In this document: piece by piece, positions 8,120-16,919 of the stretch
Layout: each line of letters opens with the position of its first letter
Position numbering within the stretch: position 1 is the first letter of the stretch
DNA from: Chromobacterium violaceum ATCC 12472
GTDB lineage: Bacteria > Pseudomonadota > Gammaproteobacteria > Burkholderiales > Chromobacteriaceae
Reading direction: 5' to 3'
Length of the DNA: 64,000 nt
Assembly: GCF_000007705.1 (NCBI RefSeq)
Contig: NC_005085.1
Location: 3,543,752-3,607,751, forward strand
Translations under genes and position numbers: made by a program
Notes under the pieces: generated by a model
The model's input: the letters and a program-made list of their open reading frames with translations, nothing else
Told to the model about the DNA's origin: nothing
The model's database searches: none

Positions 8120-9604
8120 TCAGCCGTCCTCGCCGTAAAAGCTGTCCAGCGAGCACATTCCCAGCGTTTCCTGCCCGCGGTAAAAATCCGCGACCTGATC
8201 CATCGCGCGGCGCTCCAACTCCATCATGTAGGCCAGGCTGCCCAGCGCGCGCCGCTGCGCGCTCGCGCCCAGCAGCGAAATCTCGCGGAAGAACAACTGC
8301 GGCAACGCCGCGCATCCGCCCTCCTGGCAGCCTTCGTCCCGGGGCGGAGAAGGCCGATAGACCGCGCGTTCCTCCGCCGCGCCATCCTGGCCCATATCCT
8401 CCAGTCCCTTCATGCCCAGTCCGCACTCGAAGGCCATCAGCGCGGCCAGATAGCCGATGGGATCATGCCGACCCAGCACGGTAAAGGCGTCGACATAGGC
8501 CTGGAACAACGGCAGCGGCAGCGCCTGGTCCAGCCAGGCCGACGGCACGCCCAGCGCTTCGCACACCGATCTCCCATACACCTCGCGCGCCAGCTCGTCC
8601 TGGAAATAACGATGGACATGCTGCTTCAAGGGCAGCCTCATCCTGCGGGTCATCAGGGGCGCGATGATCTCGGCGAAACGCCGGGAGACGTGGTACTGCT
8701 CGATGAACAAGCCCTGAACCAGCGCGCCGGCCTCCGCGCCGCCAGCCTGCGCCAGCTTGGAGAAGCGGTCTTCTCCCAGGGCCTCGAGACCGGATGCCAG
8801 GCATTGCCGCGCCCGGCGCATGAAATTGACGCCGCTGTCCGCCGCCGTCGGCGACGTCCAGCCCGGCAAACGCCGCCGCGCCGCCAAGCGCGGCGCCTGC
8901 AGCACCAGATCCACCAGGCACAACAGATACGACTCCTCCTGCACCGGGCAATAAAAACCCAGCACGTCCGGCCGCGCCACCCGGCCCGGTCCGCGCTCGC
9001 GGTCGACGCACCCGGACGCCTCGATGAAGCCCGTCAACACTCTCCGCCACAACGGAATCAGTTGCGGCAGATTGTCTTCCAGGTACAGTTTTTGCAGGTA
9101 GAACGTCTGCAGCGCGAAATTGTCGCTCCACTCCGGCGAAGCGACATCCTCGAGGAGAAACGCGCCTGGCGCGGGAGGCGGCTCGTCTAGCAGATGCAGC
9201 ATCACCCGCGCGATGGGAATGTGCAGCCCGCCGCCCTCCCGGGAGCCCGCCAGCAGACGCTCGACGCAGCGGCGGATCAGCGATTCCTGCTCCAGGCGGC
9301 GCATTTCCAGCACGGAGCGGCCTGGAGGCGCGTCCCTGATCAGCGACAGCGCATCCAGTTGCCGCGCCAGCGACAGCTGCCAGGGCTGGGCCGAACCGGA
9401 ATGGATGTCGAACCAGATTTCCGCGCCCGGGTTGGCCATCGCCAACACGCTGTCCAGCACCCGCCCTCCCTCGATTCCCGTGAAAGCGAGCTTGTATTCG
9501 TTGGCTTCGGCGGCCAGCACCACGGTCTGTCCATCATCGTCCAGCCTGGCGCTGAACGGCACCAACTGCGGCGCGTGGTATTGATTGATGCGTCTGACTT
9601 CCAT
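8120..9604 (-). CDS. Putative haem-oxygenase-fold diiron (HDO/TenA-like) protein
   Basis: This is a 494-residue cytosolic protein with a strong AGGAGG ribosome-binding site. I do not recognise a characterised homologue. The C-terminal half has helical motifs typical of TenA-like or haem-oxygenase-like diiron proteins: GLFIEQYHVSRRFAEIIAP, HVHRYFQDELAREVYGRSVC, LAALMAFECGLGMK and a final MELERRAMDQVADFY. These supply Glu and His residues spaced as possible metal ligands. The N-terminal 70 residues (VVLAAEANEYKLAFTG, then GGRVLDSVLAMA) weakly recall the peptide-recognition domains of RiPP pathways. It is transcribed divergently from the ferritin-like/LodA-like cluster across a 470-base promoter region. 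Function is unknown; an oxidative tailoring role is inference. Confidence 0.5.
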   Translation of the reverse strand: MEVRRINQYHAPQLVPFSARLDDDGQTVVLAAEANEYKLAFTGIEGGRVLDSVLAMANPGAEIWFDIHSGSAQPWQLSLARQLDALSLIRDAPPGRSVLEMRRLEQESLIRRCVERLLAGSREGGGLHIPIARVMLHLLDEPPPAPGAFLLEDVASPEWSDNFALQTFYLQKLYLEDNLPQLIPLWRRVLTGFIEASGCVDRERGPGRVARPDVLGFYCPVQEESYLLCLVDLVLQAPRLAARRRLPGWTSPTAADSGVNFMRRARQCLASGLEALGEDRFSKLAQAGGAEAGALVQGLFIEQYHVSRRFAEIIAPLMTRRMRLPLKQHVHRYFQDELAREVYGRSVCEALGVPSAWLDQALPLPLFQAYVDAFTVLGRHDPIGYLAALMAFECGLGMKGLEDMGQDGAAEERAVYRPSPPRDEGCQEGGCAALPQLFFREISLLGASAQRRALGSLAYMMELERRAMDQVADFYRGQETLGMCSLDSFYGEDG

Positions 9605-9888
9605 TTCGGCCTCCTGCCGCGGCTGGCGCGGGCGCGAACTTCCTGCGCGGAATCTCCGGGAGCGGCCCGCTCCGGCTCGGCCCGAAACGCCTGGGCCGCG
9701 GACTGGCGATCCGATCCTGGCGAACCCGCGGGCCGATAAGGCGGACTTTCATCTTATGCCGGAATCGTCCTGACCCGGCATGTTTGGAACTGACATAAAT
9801 ACCTGTTTTTGATCATTTTTTCAGAACAAGAAAACTTGCGCCGATGATGGCCGCCGGGCCGCGGAAACCGCTCCAGCCCGCGCCACGC

Positions 9889-9916
9889 TTGACATGGCTC
9901 CGCCCCCGGCTATAAC
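9889..9916 (+). promoter_or_regulatory. Sigma-70 promoter of the LodA-type cluster
   Basis: A perfect -35 hexamer TTGACA (9889-9894) is separated by 16 bases from TATAAC (9911-9916), one mismatch from the -10 consensus. Transcription would begin near 9923. It faces the four-gene cluster starting at 10075. Confidence 0.7.
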
Positions 9917-9934
9917 CAGCACATGTCGGATATT

Positions 9935-9951
9935 CCATACTGCAAGTATGG
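9935..9951. promoter_or_regulatory. Palindromic operator candidate CCATACT-GCA-AGTATGG
   Basis: Two perfect 7-base arms with a 3-base centre lie about 12 to 28 bases downstream of the predicted transcription start, a classic position for a repressor to block elongation or promoter clearance. The binding protein is unknown; no dedicated regulator gene lies in the cluster. Confidence 0.5.
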
Positions 9952-10074
9952 TTAAGCAATTCTACTTACCTGACATGATCCGCCGCCACAGGCGGACGAC
10001 AATATCGCGGTATCGGGTCGGCAGCACGCCAGGCAACACGCAGTCATCCTGACCATGTCTTGGAGAGCCAAACC

Positions 10075-10920
10075 ATGAACCTGAGCCAATTCCAACGCGC
10101 TTCGGCCCCGCTATCGCAAAGCCTTGACCATCTCGGCCCGCTGGCCGAGCTCTCCGGCCACTGGACCGGCCACGGCTACAATATGATCGCCGTGCCCGAC
10201 CATCAGAACGGGCAGATCTTCCGCCTGATCGTCAACGCCACCACCGAGACCATAGACTTCAACCCGATAGGCGGCCCGGTGCCCAACCGCGGCTCCAAGC
10301 AGAACGACATCTTTCTCTACGGCCTCACCTACCTGCAGCAGGTCAGCGACGCCGCCACCGGCGAAGGCATACACATCGAGCCCGGCATCTGGCTGAACGT
10401 GCCGGCCACCGCCGCGCCGCAGGACCCGCCCACCATCGTGCGCCAGGCCACCATCCCGCACGGCGACTCGCTGCTGGCCCAGGGTCAGGCGTCCGCCGAG
10501 GCGCGCGCGCCCAATATCGCGCCGGTCAGCACCATGCCCACCCGGGTCGACGGCAAACCGTTGCCCCTTGGTTATACCGATCCCTATCTGAACGGCAAGT
10601 TCCCGCCCGGATTCGACATGCAGAATCCCAACCAGGCCCTGGTGGACGTGCTGAAATATCAGCAACAGCAGCTGGAGCTCAAGGTGGTGAGCACCACCAA
10701 TCTGCCGGTCAGCACCCAGGATTCCGGCGGCATCGCCAACATCCCCTTCATCGTCCAGAACGCGGACGCCACCGAAATGAACGCCATCTTCTGGATCGAG
10801 ACGCTGCAGCGTCCGGACGGCAGCCAGTTCCTGCAGCTGCAATACACCCAGACCGTGCTGCTGGTGTTCGACGAAATCATCTGGCCGCACGTGTCGGTGG
10901 CCACGCTGATCAAGCGCTGA
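10075..10920 (+). CDS. Nitrobindin/THAP4-like beta-barrel (putative haem-binding) protein
   Basis: This 281-residue soluble protein is the first gene of the cluster. ATG 10075 is preferred over the upstream TTG because GGAGA precedes it. The start GPLAELSGHWTGHGYN resembles the opening of nitrobindin/THAP4-type lipocalin-like barrels (L-x-G-x-W-x-G-x-G), which bind ferric haem. The rest is rich in beta strands: FRLIVNATTETIDFN, LQLQYTQTVLLVF. No signal peptide is seen. The gene is followed after 43 bases by a ferritin-like gene and then the quinoprotein oxidase. A role in holding haem, or in protecting against peroxide formed by the oxidase, is inference; the fold call is moderate. Confidence 0.6.
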   Translation: MNLSQFQRASAPLSQSLDHLGPLAELSGHWTGHGYNMIAVPDHQNGQIFRLIVNATTETIDFNPIGGPVPNRGSKQNDIFLYGLTYLQQVSDAATGEGIHIEPGIWLNVPATAAPQDPPTIVRQATIPHGDSLLAQGQASAEARAPNIAPVSTMPTRVDGKPLPLGYTDPYLNGKFPPGFDMQNPNQALVDVLKYQQQQLELKVVSTTNLPVSTQDSGGIANIPFIVQNADATEMNAIFWIETLQRPDGSQFLQLQYTQTVLLVFDEIIWPHVSVATLIKR

Positions 10921-10963
10921 GCGCGCCTCGCCGTCTGCCTACCCGACGATACGCGGAGGAAAC

Positions 10964-12226
10964 ATGAGCATCGACTCGAGCAAACCCTTCGGCATGCTGT
11001 TCGACCGCATCTACGGCCAGCGCGCCGCCGAAGACCTGGCGGATGCCCGCAAGCCGCTGCAGGACGCGGCCCAGCTGGCCATCCAGGTGGAGATGACCAC
11101 CATCCCGCCCTATCTGACCGCGCTGTATTCGATCAGCGACCCCAACTGCGAGGCCTACCAGTTGCTGCGCAGCGTGATGATGGAAGAGATGTTCCACATC
11201 AACCAGGCCGCCAATCTGCTGGTGGCCATCGGCGGCCGGCCCCGGCTGACCGGCAGCGCCGCGCCGGTCTATCCCTGTTACCTGCCCCACGCCAACACCA
11301 GCACCACGCCCTTCATCGGCCTGTGCCGGGCGTCGGTGGAAGTGTTCAACGACACCTTCACCGCGATCGAGACTCCGGCGCCGCCGCACGCGCCGCCGCG
11401 CGGCGACAACTACAGCTACATCGCGCAGCTGTACGACGCGCTGCTGGACGGCCTGGCGGCCTACCCGGACCAGGCGGCGCTGTTCCAGCCGAACCCCGAC
11501 GCCTGTCAGCGGCTGGACATCTACCTGGGCAAATTCGGCGGCAAGCCGGTGCGGGTCACCGACCTGGCCAGCGCCCGGCTGGGCGTCCAGCAGATCGTGC
11601 AGCAGGGCGAAGGCAGCGTGCCGGAGTCGCAGTCGATGATTCCGATCGAGCCGTGGGCCACCTACAACACCTACGGCGAGCGGACCGACGGCACCTACGG
11701 CCCCATCATCGGCTCGCCGTACGAGATGTCGCACTTCAAGAAATTCCGCACCGTGTCGCTGGACAAGGCGGCCTTCCCGCCCACCTACCCCATCGTGTCC
11801 AACCCCAAGCGCAGCGATTTCACCAATCCGCTGGCCATCCAGCTGGCCGAGCTGTTCGATATCGCCTACAGCCTGATGCTGGACTCGATGGAGCGCAGCT
11901 TCGTCGCCGGCCAGGCCAGAGACAGCTTCTTCACCCAGGGCCTGCCGCTGATGCACCAGGCGCTGCCCAACCTGGCCCGCAAACTGATGCAGACGCCGCT
12001 GCACAAGGACACCAACGGCGACGTCGGCCCCAACGGCGCGCCCACCTACCTGTACCAGCCCGGCAGCAGGCTGGCCGATCTGGCAGCGCGGCTGCCCGCC
12101 GCCGTCCAGGTGGCCAGGCAGCAGATAGACGACCCGGCGGAACGCGGCGAGATGGTGGACGCGCTGGAGAGCGTGCGCGACAACGTCGGCCGCCTGGCGG
12201 CCGCCCATCAGACCGCACAAGCATGA
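10964..12226 (+). CDS. VioB-type ferritin-like protein (iminophenyl-pyruvate dimer synthase-like)
   Basis: This 420-residue protein resembles the ferritin-like part of VioB (family PF12902). Two helical iron-ligand motifs are visible: AIQVEMTTIPPYLTALYSI near residues 38-56 and RSVMMEEMFHINQAANLL near residues 70-90. The E...EExxH pattern matches LRKAVDLELSVMLQYLYAAY and LEIAHEEMIHYLVVNNLLMA in the VioB encoded at 18210-21206. It lacks the roughly 600-residue N-terminal part of VioB. VioB couples two imine forms of indole-3-pyruvate, so this protein may couple or oxidise an imine made by the next gene's oxidase. It is cotranscribed with, and 13 bases from, the LodA-like gene. Confidence 0.75.
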   Translation: MSIDSSKPFGMLFDRIYGQRAAEDLADARKPLQDAAQLAIQVEMTTIPPYLTALYSISDPNCEAYQLLRSVMMEEMFHINQAANLLVAIGGRPRLTGSAAPVYPCYLPHANTSTTPFIGLCRASVEVFNDTFTAIETPAPPHAPPRGDNYSYIAQLYDALLDGLAAYPDQAALFQPNPDACQRLDIYLGKFGGKPVRVTDLASARLGVQQIVQQGEGSVPESQSMIPIEPWATYNTYGERTDGTYGPIIGSPYEMSHFKKFRTVSLDKAAFPPTYPIVSNPKRSDFTNPLAIQLAELFDIAYSLMLDSMERSFVAGQARDSFFTQGLPLMHQALPNLARKLMQTPLHKDTNGDVGPNGAPTYLYQPGSRLADLAARLPAAVQVARQQIDDPAERGEMVDALESVRDNVGRLAAAHQTAQA

Positions 12227-12239
12227 ATCGGGAGCCATC

Positions 12240-14060
12240 ATGATCGAATACCGGATCTACCCCGCCATCGGCATCGCCCGCGTCGGCAACGCGCCGGAGA
12301 AGTTCTACATCGAGCCGGACCGCTACTGCGGCCTGCCCATCATGCCGGACGGCAAACCGTTCACCCAGCAGGACTTCCGCGACGCCGAAGGCCGGCTGTG
12401 CCGGCAAGCCGCGCGCTTCAAGGTGTACAAGGTGGAAAACGGCGTCAGCGAGGAGGTGACGCTGAACACCGACGGCGTCCACGCGATACGCTGGACCGCG
12501 CACCTGGCCAACAAGAAGCCCAGCTGGTACACCTTCGTGCCGGCAGAGGGAGAAGGCGGCTACGCGCCCAACCACCCGCTGCGCAATCCGCAGGCCGAGG
12601 ATCGCCACGCGCTGCTGATCGACGCCGGGCCGCGCCAGATATCCGGCCGCAGCCAGCAGGGACAGCAGTTCAGCCGCGGCACCGTGCCGCCGGGCTACGA
12701 GGGCGCCCACTTCCCGCCCAGTCCGCTCTATCCGATGAACGACTCCATCGACACCCTGGGCGAGCTGCGCACCGACCAGGACGGCCGGCTGCTGGTGCTG
12801 GGGGGCTACGGCATATCCGGCTCCGCCGATCCGGACGCGACCATCACCGACTACGCCAACAACGACGGCTGGTGGGACGACACCTCCGACGGACCGGTCA
12901 GCGCGGTGATCGAGTTCTCCGACGGCAGCCGGATCGAGGCGCTGCCGGCCCACGTGCTGGTGGCGCCGCCCAAGTACGCGCCGGAAGTGCCCAACCTGAT
13001 CACCCTGTACGACACCATCTTCGACGCGCTGGTGCGCAGCGGCCACTACCCGGCCATTTACGAAAACGGCTTCTGGAAGTCCGGCAAGGATGGTTTCCAG
13101 CCCAATTTCCACACCGAAATCCGCCCGCTGCTGGAGCGCGCGACCTATATGCCCTGGGTGGCCGCCATCCCCCCCAAGCCGCACCACTTCGACTTCGGCA
13201 AGCTGGGCGCCACCGGGCCCGACGGTCTGGGCGCGCCGGAGCTCCAGGGCTTCCGCCAGTACATCCTGGATTTCATCCGCCCGCCCTACCAGGAGAACGA
13301 CATCCTCACCGCCAGCGGCGCGACGATGATGCCGTACCTGGCCGGCGACAATTGCCTGGTGCTCAGCACCGCCACCAGCAAGTACATGCGCCTCACCGAC
13401 ACCCAGTACTTCATGCTGCAGCAGTGGGTGGCCGGCTGCTTCGTCAACCGGCCGGAGGACGGCGACGCGGCCGAGAACCTGACCCGGGCGGCGCTGGACA
13501 ACTGCGTCGGCGGACCGTTCTCGCCCGGCATCGAGATGACCTGGATCTCGCGCAATCCGGCCATCTACGGCCAGCCCTTCCGCATCCGCAACCACTTCGT
13601 GCCCGAAGGCCCGCTGAGCCTGGATTTCGATCTGAAGCGCGGCATGGAGCCCGGCGACGTCACCCGCTACATGGCCATCCCCTGGCAAGCCGACTTCAAC
13701 GAGTGCTCGTCGCAGCCGCTGGACGGCAGGCGGCTATGGTGGTGGCCGGCGCAACGGCCGGAATTCGTCTACCTGGAGCCGCAACCGCAGCCGCGGACGC
13801 TGGCGGCCTCGCCCCCGCCGCCGCCCGACCAGGAAACCGGCAAGCAGGTGCCGTGGCTGGGCACCGACTACGACCAGTTGGCCGGCGACTTCATCCAGTT
13901 CGCCGACGACATCGACATGGTCAAGTACTGGGCCGGCCTGGGTTTCGTGATGGAAAAGCAGGTGGAGGGCGAACGCCGCTTCGTCGAGGTGGCGCGCGAA
14001 CTGCCCCGGCCCTTCGATCCCGCCCATCCGCCGCGGCCGGAACCGCGCAATGAGCGTTAG
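12240..14060 (+). CDS. LodA/GoxA-like cysteine tryptophylquinone amino-acid oxidase
   Basis: This 606-residue protein resembles the LodA family of quinoprotein oxidases, which oxidise amino acids (lysine epsilon-amine, glycine) and release peroxide. Visible family blocks are IYPAIGIARVGNAPEKFYIEP at the N-terminus, DDGPVSA-like strands, LQQWVAGCF, ALDNCVGGPFSPGIEMTW, IPWQADFNECS and WWWPAQRPEF. C422 (in LDNCVGG) and W482 (in PWQADF) are the candidate pair for the cross-linked cofactor. Their 60-residue spacing is close to that recalled for GoxA and LodA. The protein has no signal peptide. It overlaps by 11 bases the flavoprotein gene that follows, the partner usually needed for cofactor formation. 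Substrate is unknown. Confidence 0.82.
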   Translation: MIEYRIYPAIGIARVGNAPEKFYIEPDRYCGLPIMPDGKPFTQQDFRDAEGRLCRQAARFKVYKVENGVSEEVTLNTDGVHAIRWTAHLANKKPSWYTFVPAEGEGGYAPNHPLRNPQAEDRHALLIDAGPRQISGRSQQGQQFSRGTVPPGYEGAHFPPSPLYPMNDSIDTLGELRTDQDGRLLVLGGYGISGSADPDATITDYANNDGWWDDTSDGPVSAVIEFSDGSRIEALPAHVLVAPPKYAPEVPNLITLYDTIFDALVRSGHYPAIYENGFWKSGKDGFQPNFHTEIRPLLERATYMPWVAAIPPKPHHFDFGKLGATGPDGLGAPELQGFRQYILDFIRPPYQENDILTASGATMMPYLAGDNCLVLSTATSKYMRLTDTQYFMLQQWVAGCFVNRPEDGDAAENLTRAALDNCVGGPFSPGIEMTWISRNPAIYGQPFRIRNHFVPEGPLSLDFDLKRGMEPGDVTRYMAIPWQADFNECSSQPLDGRRLWWWPAQRPEFVYLEPQPQPRTLAASPPPPPDQETGKQVPWLGTDYDQLAGDFIQFADDIDMVKYWAGLGFVMEKQVEGERRFVEVARELPRPFDPAHPPRPEPRNER

Positions 14061-15147
14061 CCGCTACCCGGTGGCGATAGCCGGCGCCGGCCCGGCCGGC
14101 AGCGCCCTCGCGCTGGCGCTGCAGGCGCAGGGCGTGGAGGCGCTGCTGCTGGACCGCCCGCTGGCCCAGCCTTTCCGCATCGGCGAATCGGCGACGCCGG
14201 ATGTCGCCGGCCTGCTCGAGCGCCTGGGCGCCGGCCATGCGCTGGACGGCCAGCCGGGCTACCACGGCAACCTCTCGCTGTGGGGGAGCGAGTCGCCGCG
14301 GCTGGACCACTTCCTGTACCGCGGCCGCGGCCACGGCTGGCATCTGGATCGCGCCGGCTTCGACCATGCGTTGCGGCAGGAGGCGATGGCGCGCGGCGTG
14401 GCCGTGTTGGGCGAATCCGGCGTCGATGCCATCGCGCCGGCCGCTGGCGGCTGGCGGCTGCGAGTGCGCGGCCTCGGCGAAGTGGAGGCGCGGGTGGTGG
14501 TGGATGCCGGCGGCAGGCGCTCGCCGCTGGCCGCCAGGCTGGGCATTTCCCGATGCAGGCTGGACCGGCTGCAGGCGCTGGCGTGCCGCGTCGACGGCCC
14601 CGGACAACTGAGCGGCTACTCGCTGGTGGAGTCCGCGCCCTACGGCTGGTGGTATGCCGCGGCGCTGCCGGACGGCCGCGCGCTGGCCACGCTGATGACG
14701 GACCAGGACCTGGCCCGGGAACTGGGGCTGGAACATCCCGCCAATTTCCTGGCTGCCTGGCGCGCCACCCGGCTGCTGTCGGAGAGGCTGCCGCCGCCGC
14801 AGCGGATCGACGCCGCGCACGCCTTCGCCGCGCACAGCGGCTGCGTCGCCCGCGCCGCCGGCCCCGGCTGGATCTGCGTCGGCGACGCGCTGATGGGCCT
14901 GGACCCGCTGACCTCGTCCGGCATCGCCTGCGCGCTCGGCGACGCGCTGGCCGCCGCGCCGGCCATCGTCGCGATGCTGGACGGCGAGCTGGCGCCGGCT
15001 CGCGCCTACGCCAAGCGCGCCGACGACTGCTTCCGCCGCTATCTGGCGGAGCGGCGGCGGCATTACCGGCAGGAAAACCGCTGGCCGGAGCAGCCGTTCT
15101 GGCAGCGCCGCGCCTTCTCGCCCGCGGCGCTGGCCGTTCCCGCCTGA
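14050..15147 (+). CDS. LodB-like FAD-dependent cofactor-maturation protein
   Basis: This 365-residue flavoprotein of the tryptophan-halogenase/geranylgeranyl-reductase type has an N-terminal dinucleotide motif (VAIAGAGPAGSALALALQA), a DAGGRRSPLAARLG block and the second FAD motif ICVGDALMGLDPLTSSGIA. LodB and GoxB proteins of this kind are required to build the tryptophylquinone of their partner oxidases, probably by hydroxylating the tryptophan. The 11-base overlap with the oxidase gene implies coupled translation. It is the last gene of the cluster and is followed by a terminator 22 bases later, facing vioE. Confidence 0.8.
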   Translation: MSVSRYPVAIAGAGPAGSALALALQAQGVEALLLDRPLAQPFRIGESATPDVAGLLERLGAGHALDGQPGYHGNLSLWGSESPRLDHFLYRGRGHGWHLDRAGFDHALRQEAMARGVAVLGESGVDAIAPAAGGWRLRVRGLGEVEARVVVDAGGRRSPLAARLGISRCRLDRLQALACRVDGPGQLSGYSLVESAPYGWWYAAALPDGRALATLMTDQDLARELGLEHPANFLAAWRATRLLSERLPPPQRIDAAHAFAAHSGCVARAAGPGWICVGDALMGLDPLTSSGIACALGDALAAAPAIVAMLDGELAPARAYAKRADDCFRRYLAERRRHYRQENRWPEQPFWQRRAFSPAALAVPA

Positions 15148-15168
15148 TCCTCGTCCGGCGACGACAAT

Positions 15169-15196
15169 GGGGCTGCCCGAAAGCAGCCCCGTTTTT
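15169..15196 (+). terminator. Rho-independent terminator after the LodB-like gene
   Basis: GGGGCTGC pairs with GCAGCCCC around a CCGAAA loop and is followed by GTTTTT. It ends the plus-strand cluster. The same stem may slow minus-strand transcripts leaving vioE, though the T-run on that strand is poor. Confidence 0.8.
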
Positions 15197-15212
15197 CTGC
15201 CCGATCCAGGCC

Positions 15213-15788
15213 CTAGCGCTTGGCGGCGAAGACGGCGTCGGGAATCTCGGCCTCGCTGACGTTGGGGAAATCGCGCAGCGACGCGCGCGACGCCTCGTCC
15301 CCGGTCACCATCCTCAGCGGCGTACCGCTGGCGGCGTCCAGGTACAACGTGGACGGCCCCTTGCCCGGACGCTGGTAGCGCCAGCCGTCGGCTTCCCTGC
15401 CCAGCACCACGCGGCGGCCGATATGGCGGGCGCCCAGCCGGCGCAGCACGTCGCGCGGCAGGAACAGCTCGGCGAACGGGCCGGTCTCGTCGTCCAGCGG
15501 CCGCTCGCACAGCTGCTCGCCCAGGGCGGTCCGCTCGCGGCCATAGGCCACCTTCTGCTTCCAGGTGCGGCCGCTGGCGGCGTTGCCGACCTCGGACATC
15601 CACAGCCGGTAGCCGGTGTCGCGCTCCGACCAGGGATTGAACAGGCCGTCTATCCGACAGATGTCGCGCTCGTAGTCGAACCAGCAGTAGCCGGACGTCA
15701 GCTGGTCATCCGGCAGCATCGGACTCCAGTACGACACATAGGCGCTGCTCCAGCGCGCCGGCAGCAGCGGCGGTTCCCGGTTTTCCAT
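15213..15788 (-). CDS. vioE: Violacein biosynthesis protein VioE
   Basis: This is the 191-residue VioE, start MENREPPLLPARWSSAYVS. VioE has no cofactor and channels the unstable product of VioA/VioB into protodeoxyviolaceinic acid through an intramolecular 1,2-indole shift; without it chromopyrrolic acid forms spontaneously. Length and start match the known protein, and it is the last gene of the operon, 9 bases after vioD. It ends 17 bases from the convergent terminator of the LodA-type cluster. Confidence 0.96.
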   Translation of the reverse strand: MENREPPLLPARWSSAYVSYWSPMLPDDQLTSGYCWFDYERDICRIDGLFNPWSERDTGYRLWMSEVGNAASGRTWKQKVAYGRERTALGEQLCERPLDDETGPFAELFLPRDVLRRLGARHIGRRVVLGREADGWRYQRPGKGPSTLYLDAASGTPLRMVTGDEASRASLRDFPNVSEAEIPDAVFAAKR

Positions 15789-15797
15789 GCGGCCTCC

Positions 15798-16919
15798 TCA
15801 GCGTTGCAGCGCGTAGCGCAGGTTCTGCGCCAGCGCTTCCGGCATCGGCGGCAGCGACTTGCGGCGCGCGTCGAAGCTCTGCACGAACTCGGCGCTGGAC
15901 AGGTGCATGCGCTCCTCCACCGTCTCGAACCAGACCCGGCTGTTGTCGGCATGGCCGCGGAACAGCTGGACCAGCGGCAGCGCGCGCTCCTCGAAGCGCT
16001 TCAGCGCGGCCGGCACGCCGTCCTCGGTGCACAGCGCCTTCACCAGCAGCTGCGCCACCACCACCGCCATCGTGGTGCCGTGGCCGATGGAGAAGTGGCC
16101 GGACTGCAGCGCGTCGCCCAGCAGCACCAGCTTGCCGTCGTGGCAGCGGTCGTGGCTCAGGGTCATGAAGTTGCGCCAGCCGAGGCCGGGCTGGCTCACC
16201 AGGCCGTGGCCGCCCAGCTCGGCCTGGAACACCTTGGCGACGTATTCGGCCGACGCCTCTTCCGACATCTCGCCCAGGCGGGCGCGGGCATAGGTCTCCT
16301 CGCTGCACTCGACGATGAAGGTGCTCATCGTGTCCGAGTACTTGTAGGCGTGGGCGATGAAAATGTCCTTGCCGTGGGTGCGGAACACCAGGTTCATCTG
16401 GTCGAACAGCTGGCTGGTGCCGTACCAGATGTACTTGTTGCGGCCGTAGTCCACCTGCGGCACCAGCGCCTCGGTGAAGTGGGCGGTCTTGTGATTGACG
16501 CCGTTGGCCAGCACCACCAGGTCGTAGTCGGCCAGCGGCAGCTCGCCATGCTCCAGCAGCGGCGATTCGAAGCGGATGGCGATGCCCTGCGAGCGGCACT
16601 TGTCGCGCAAGGCGTGCACCAGGCCGCGGCGCTCCACGCCGCACAGCAGCACGCCGGTGCTCATCAGGCTGGGCTCGTTGTGGTGGACCAGCTTGAAGTC
16701 TTCCAGGAACTGCGGATTCAGCCTCTCCGGCGCGTCCAGGTAGGACAGCGGATTGGCCGGATGCTGGCCGGGCCGGCCGGGCAGCACCACGCCCCAGCCC
16801 AGCACTTCCTGCTCGTCGTTCTTTTCGACGATGTCTATCGCCCACAGCGGACGCGCCTGTTTCAGTTGGCTGGCGAACACCAGGCCGGCCGGCCCCGCGC
16901 CGATGACCAGAATCTTCAT
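15798..16919 (-). CDS. vioD: FAD-dependent tryptophan-hydroxylating oxygenase VioD
   Basis: VioD (373 residues) is a flavin monooxygenase that hydroxylates C5 of one indole of protodeoxyviolaceinic acid to give protoviolaceinic acid. The FAD motif MKILVIGAGPAGLVFASQL begins at once, and LVLLGDALQSGHFSIGHG is the second flavin motif. The true start is MKILV at 16919 rather than the longer frame. Its ATG overlaps the TGA of vioC (TGATG), so translation is coupled. Confidence 0.96.
   Translation of the reverse strand: MKILVIGAGPAGLVFASQLKQARPLWAIDIVEKNDEQEVLGWGVVLPGRPGQHPANPLSYLDAPERLNPQFLEDFKLVHHNEPSLMSTGVLLCGVERRGLVHALRDKCRSQGIAIRFESPLLEHGELPLADYDLVVLANGVNHKTAHFTEALVPQVDYGRNKYIWYGTSQLFDQMNLVFRTHGKDIFIAHAYKYSDTMSTFIVECSEETYARARLGEMSEEASAEYVAKVFQAELGGHGLVSQPGLGWRNFMTLSHDRCHDGKLVLLGDALQSGHFSIGHGTTMAVVVAQLLVKALCTEDGVPAALKRFEERALPLVQLFRGHADNSRVWFETVEERMHLSSAEFVQSFDARRKSLPPMPEALAQNLRYALQR

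Larger units (their letters stand above)
9605..10074. promoter_or_regulatory. Intergenic control region between the HDO-like gene and the LodA-type cluster
   Basis: This 470-base stretch has no convincing gene. It holds a strong plus-strand promoter (9889-9916) and a palindrome just after the expected start of transcription (9935-9951). A wider inverted repeat brackets the palindrome: CATGTC (9922-9927) and GACATG. The resulting leader of the downstream gene would be about 150 bases. No obvious promoter for the divergent minus-strand gene was picked out. Confidence 0.5.
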
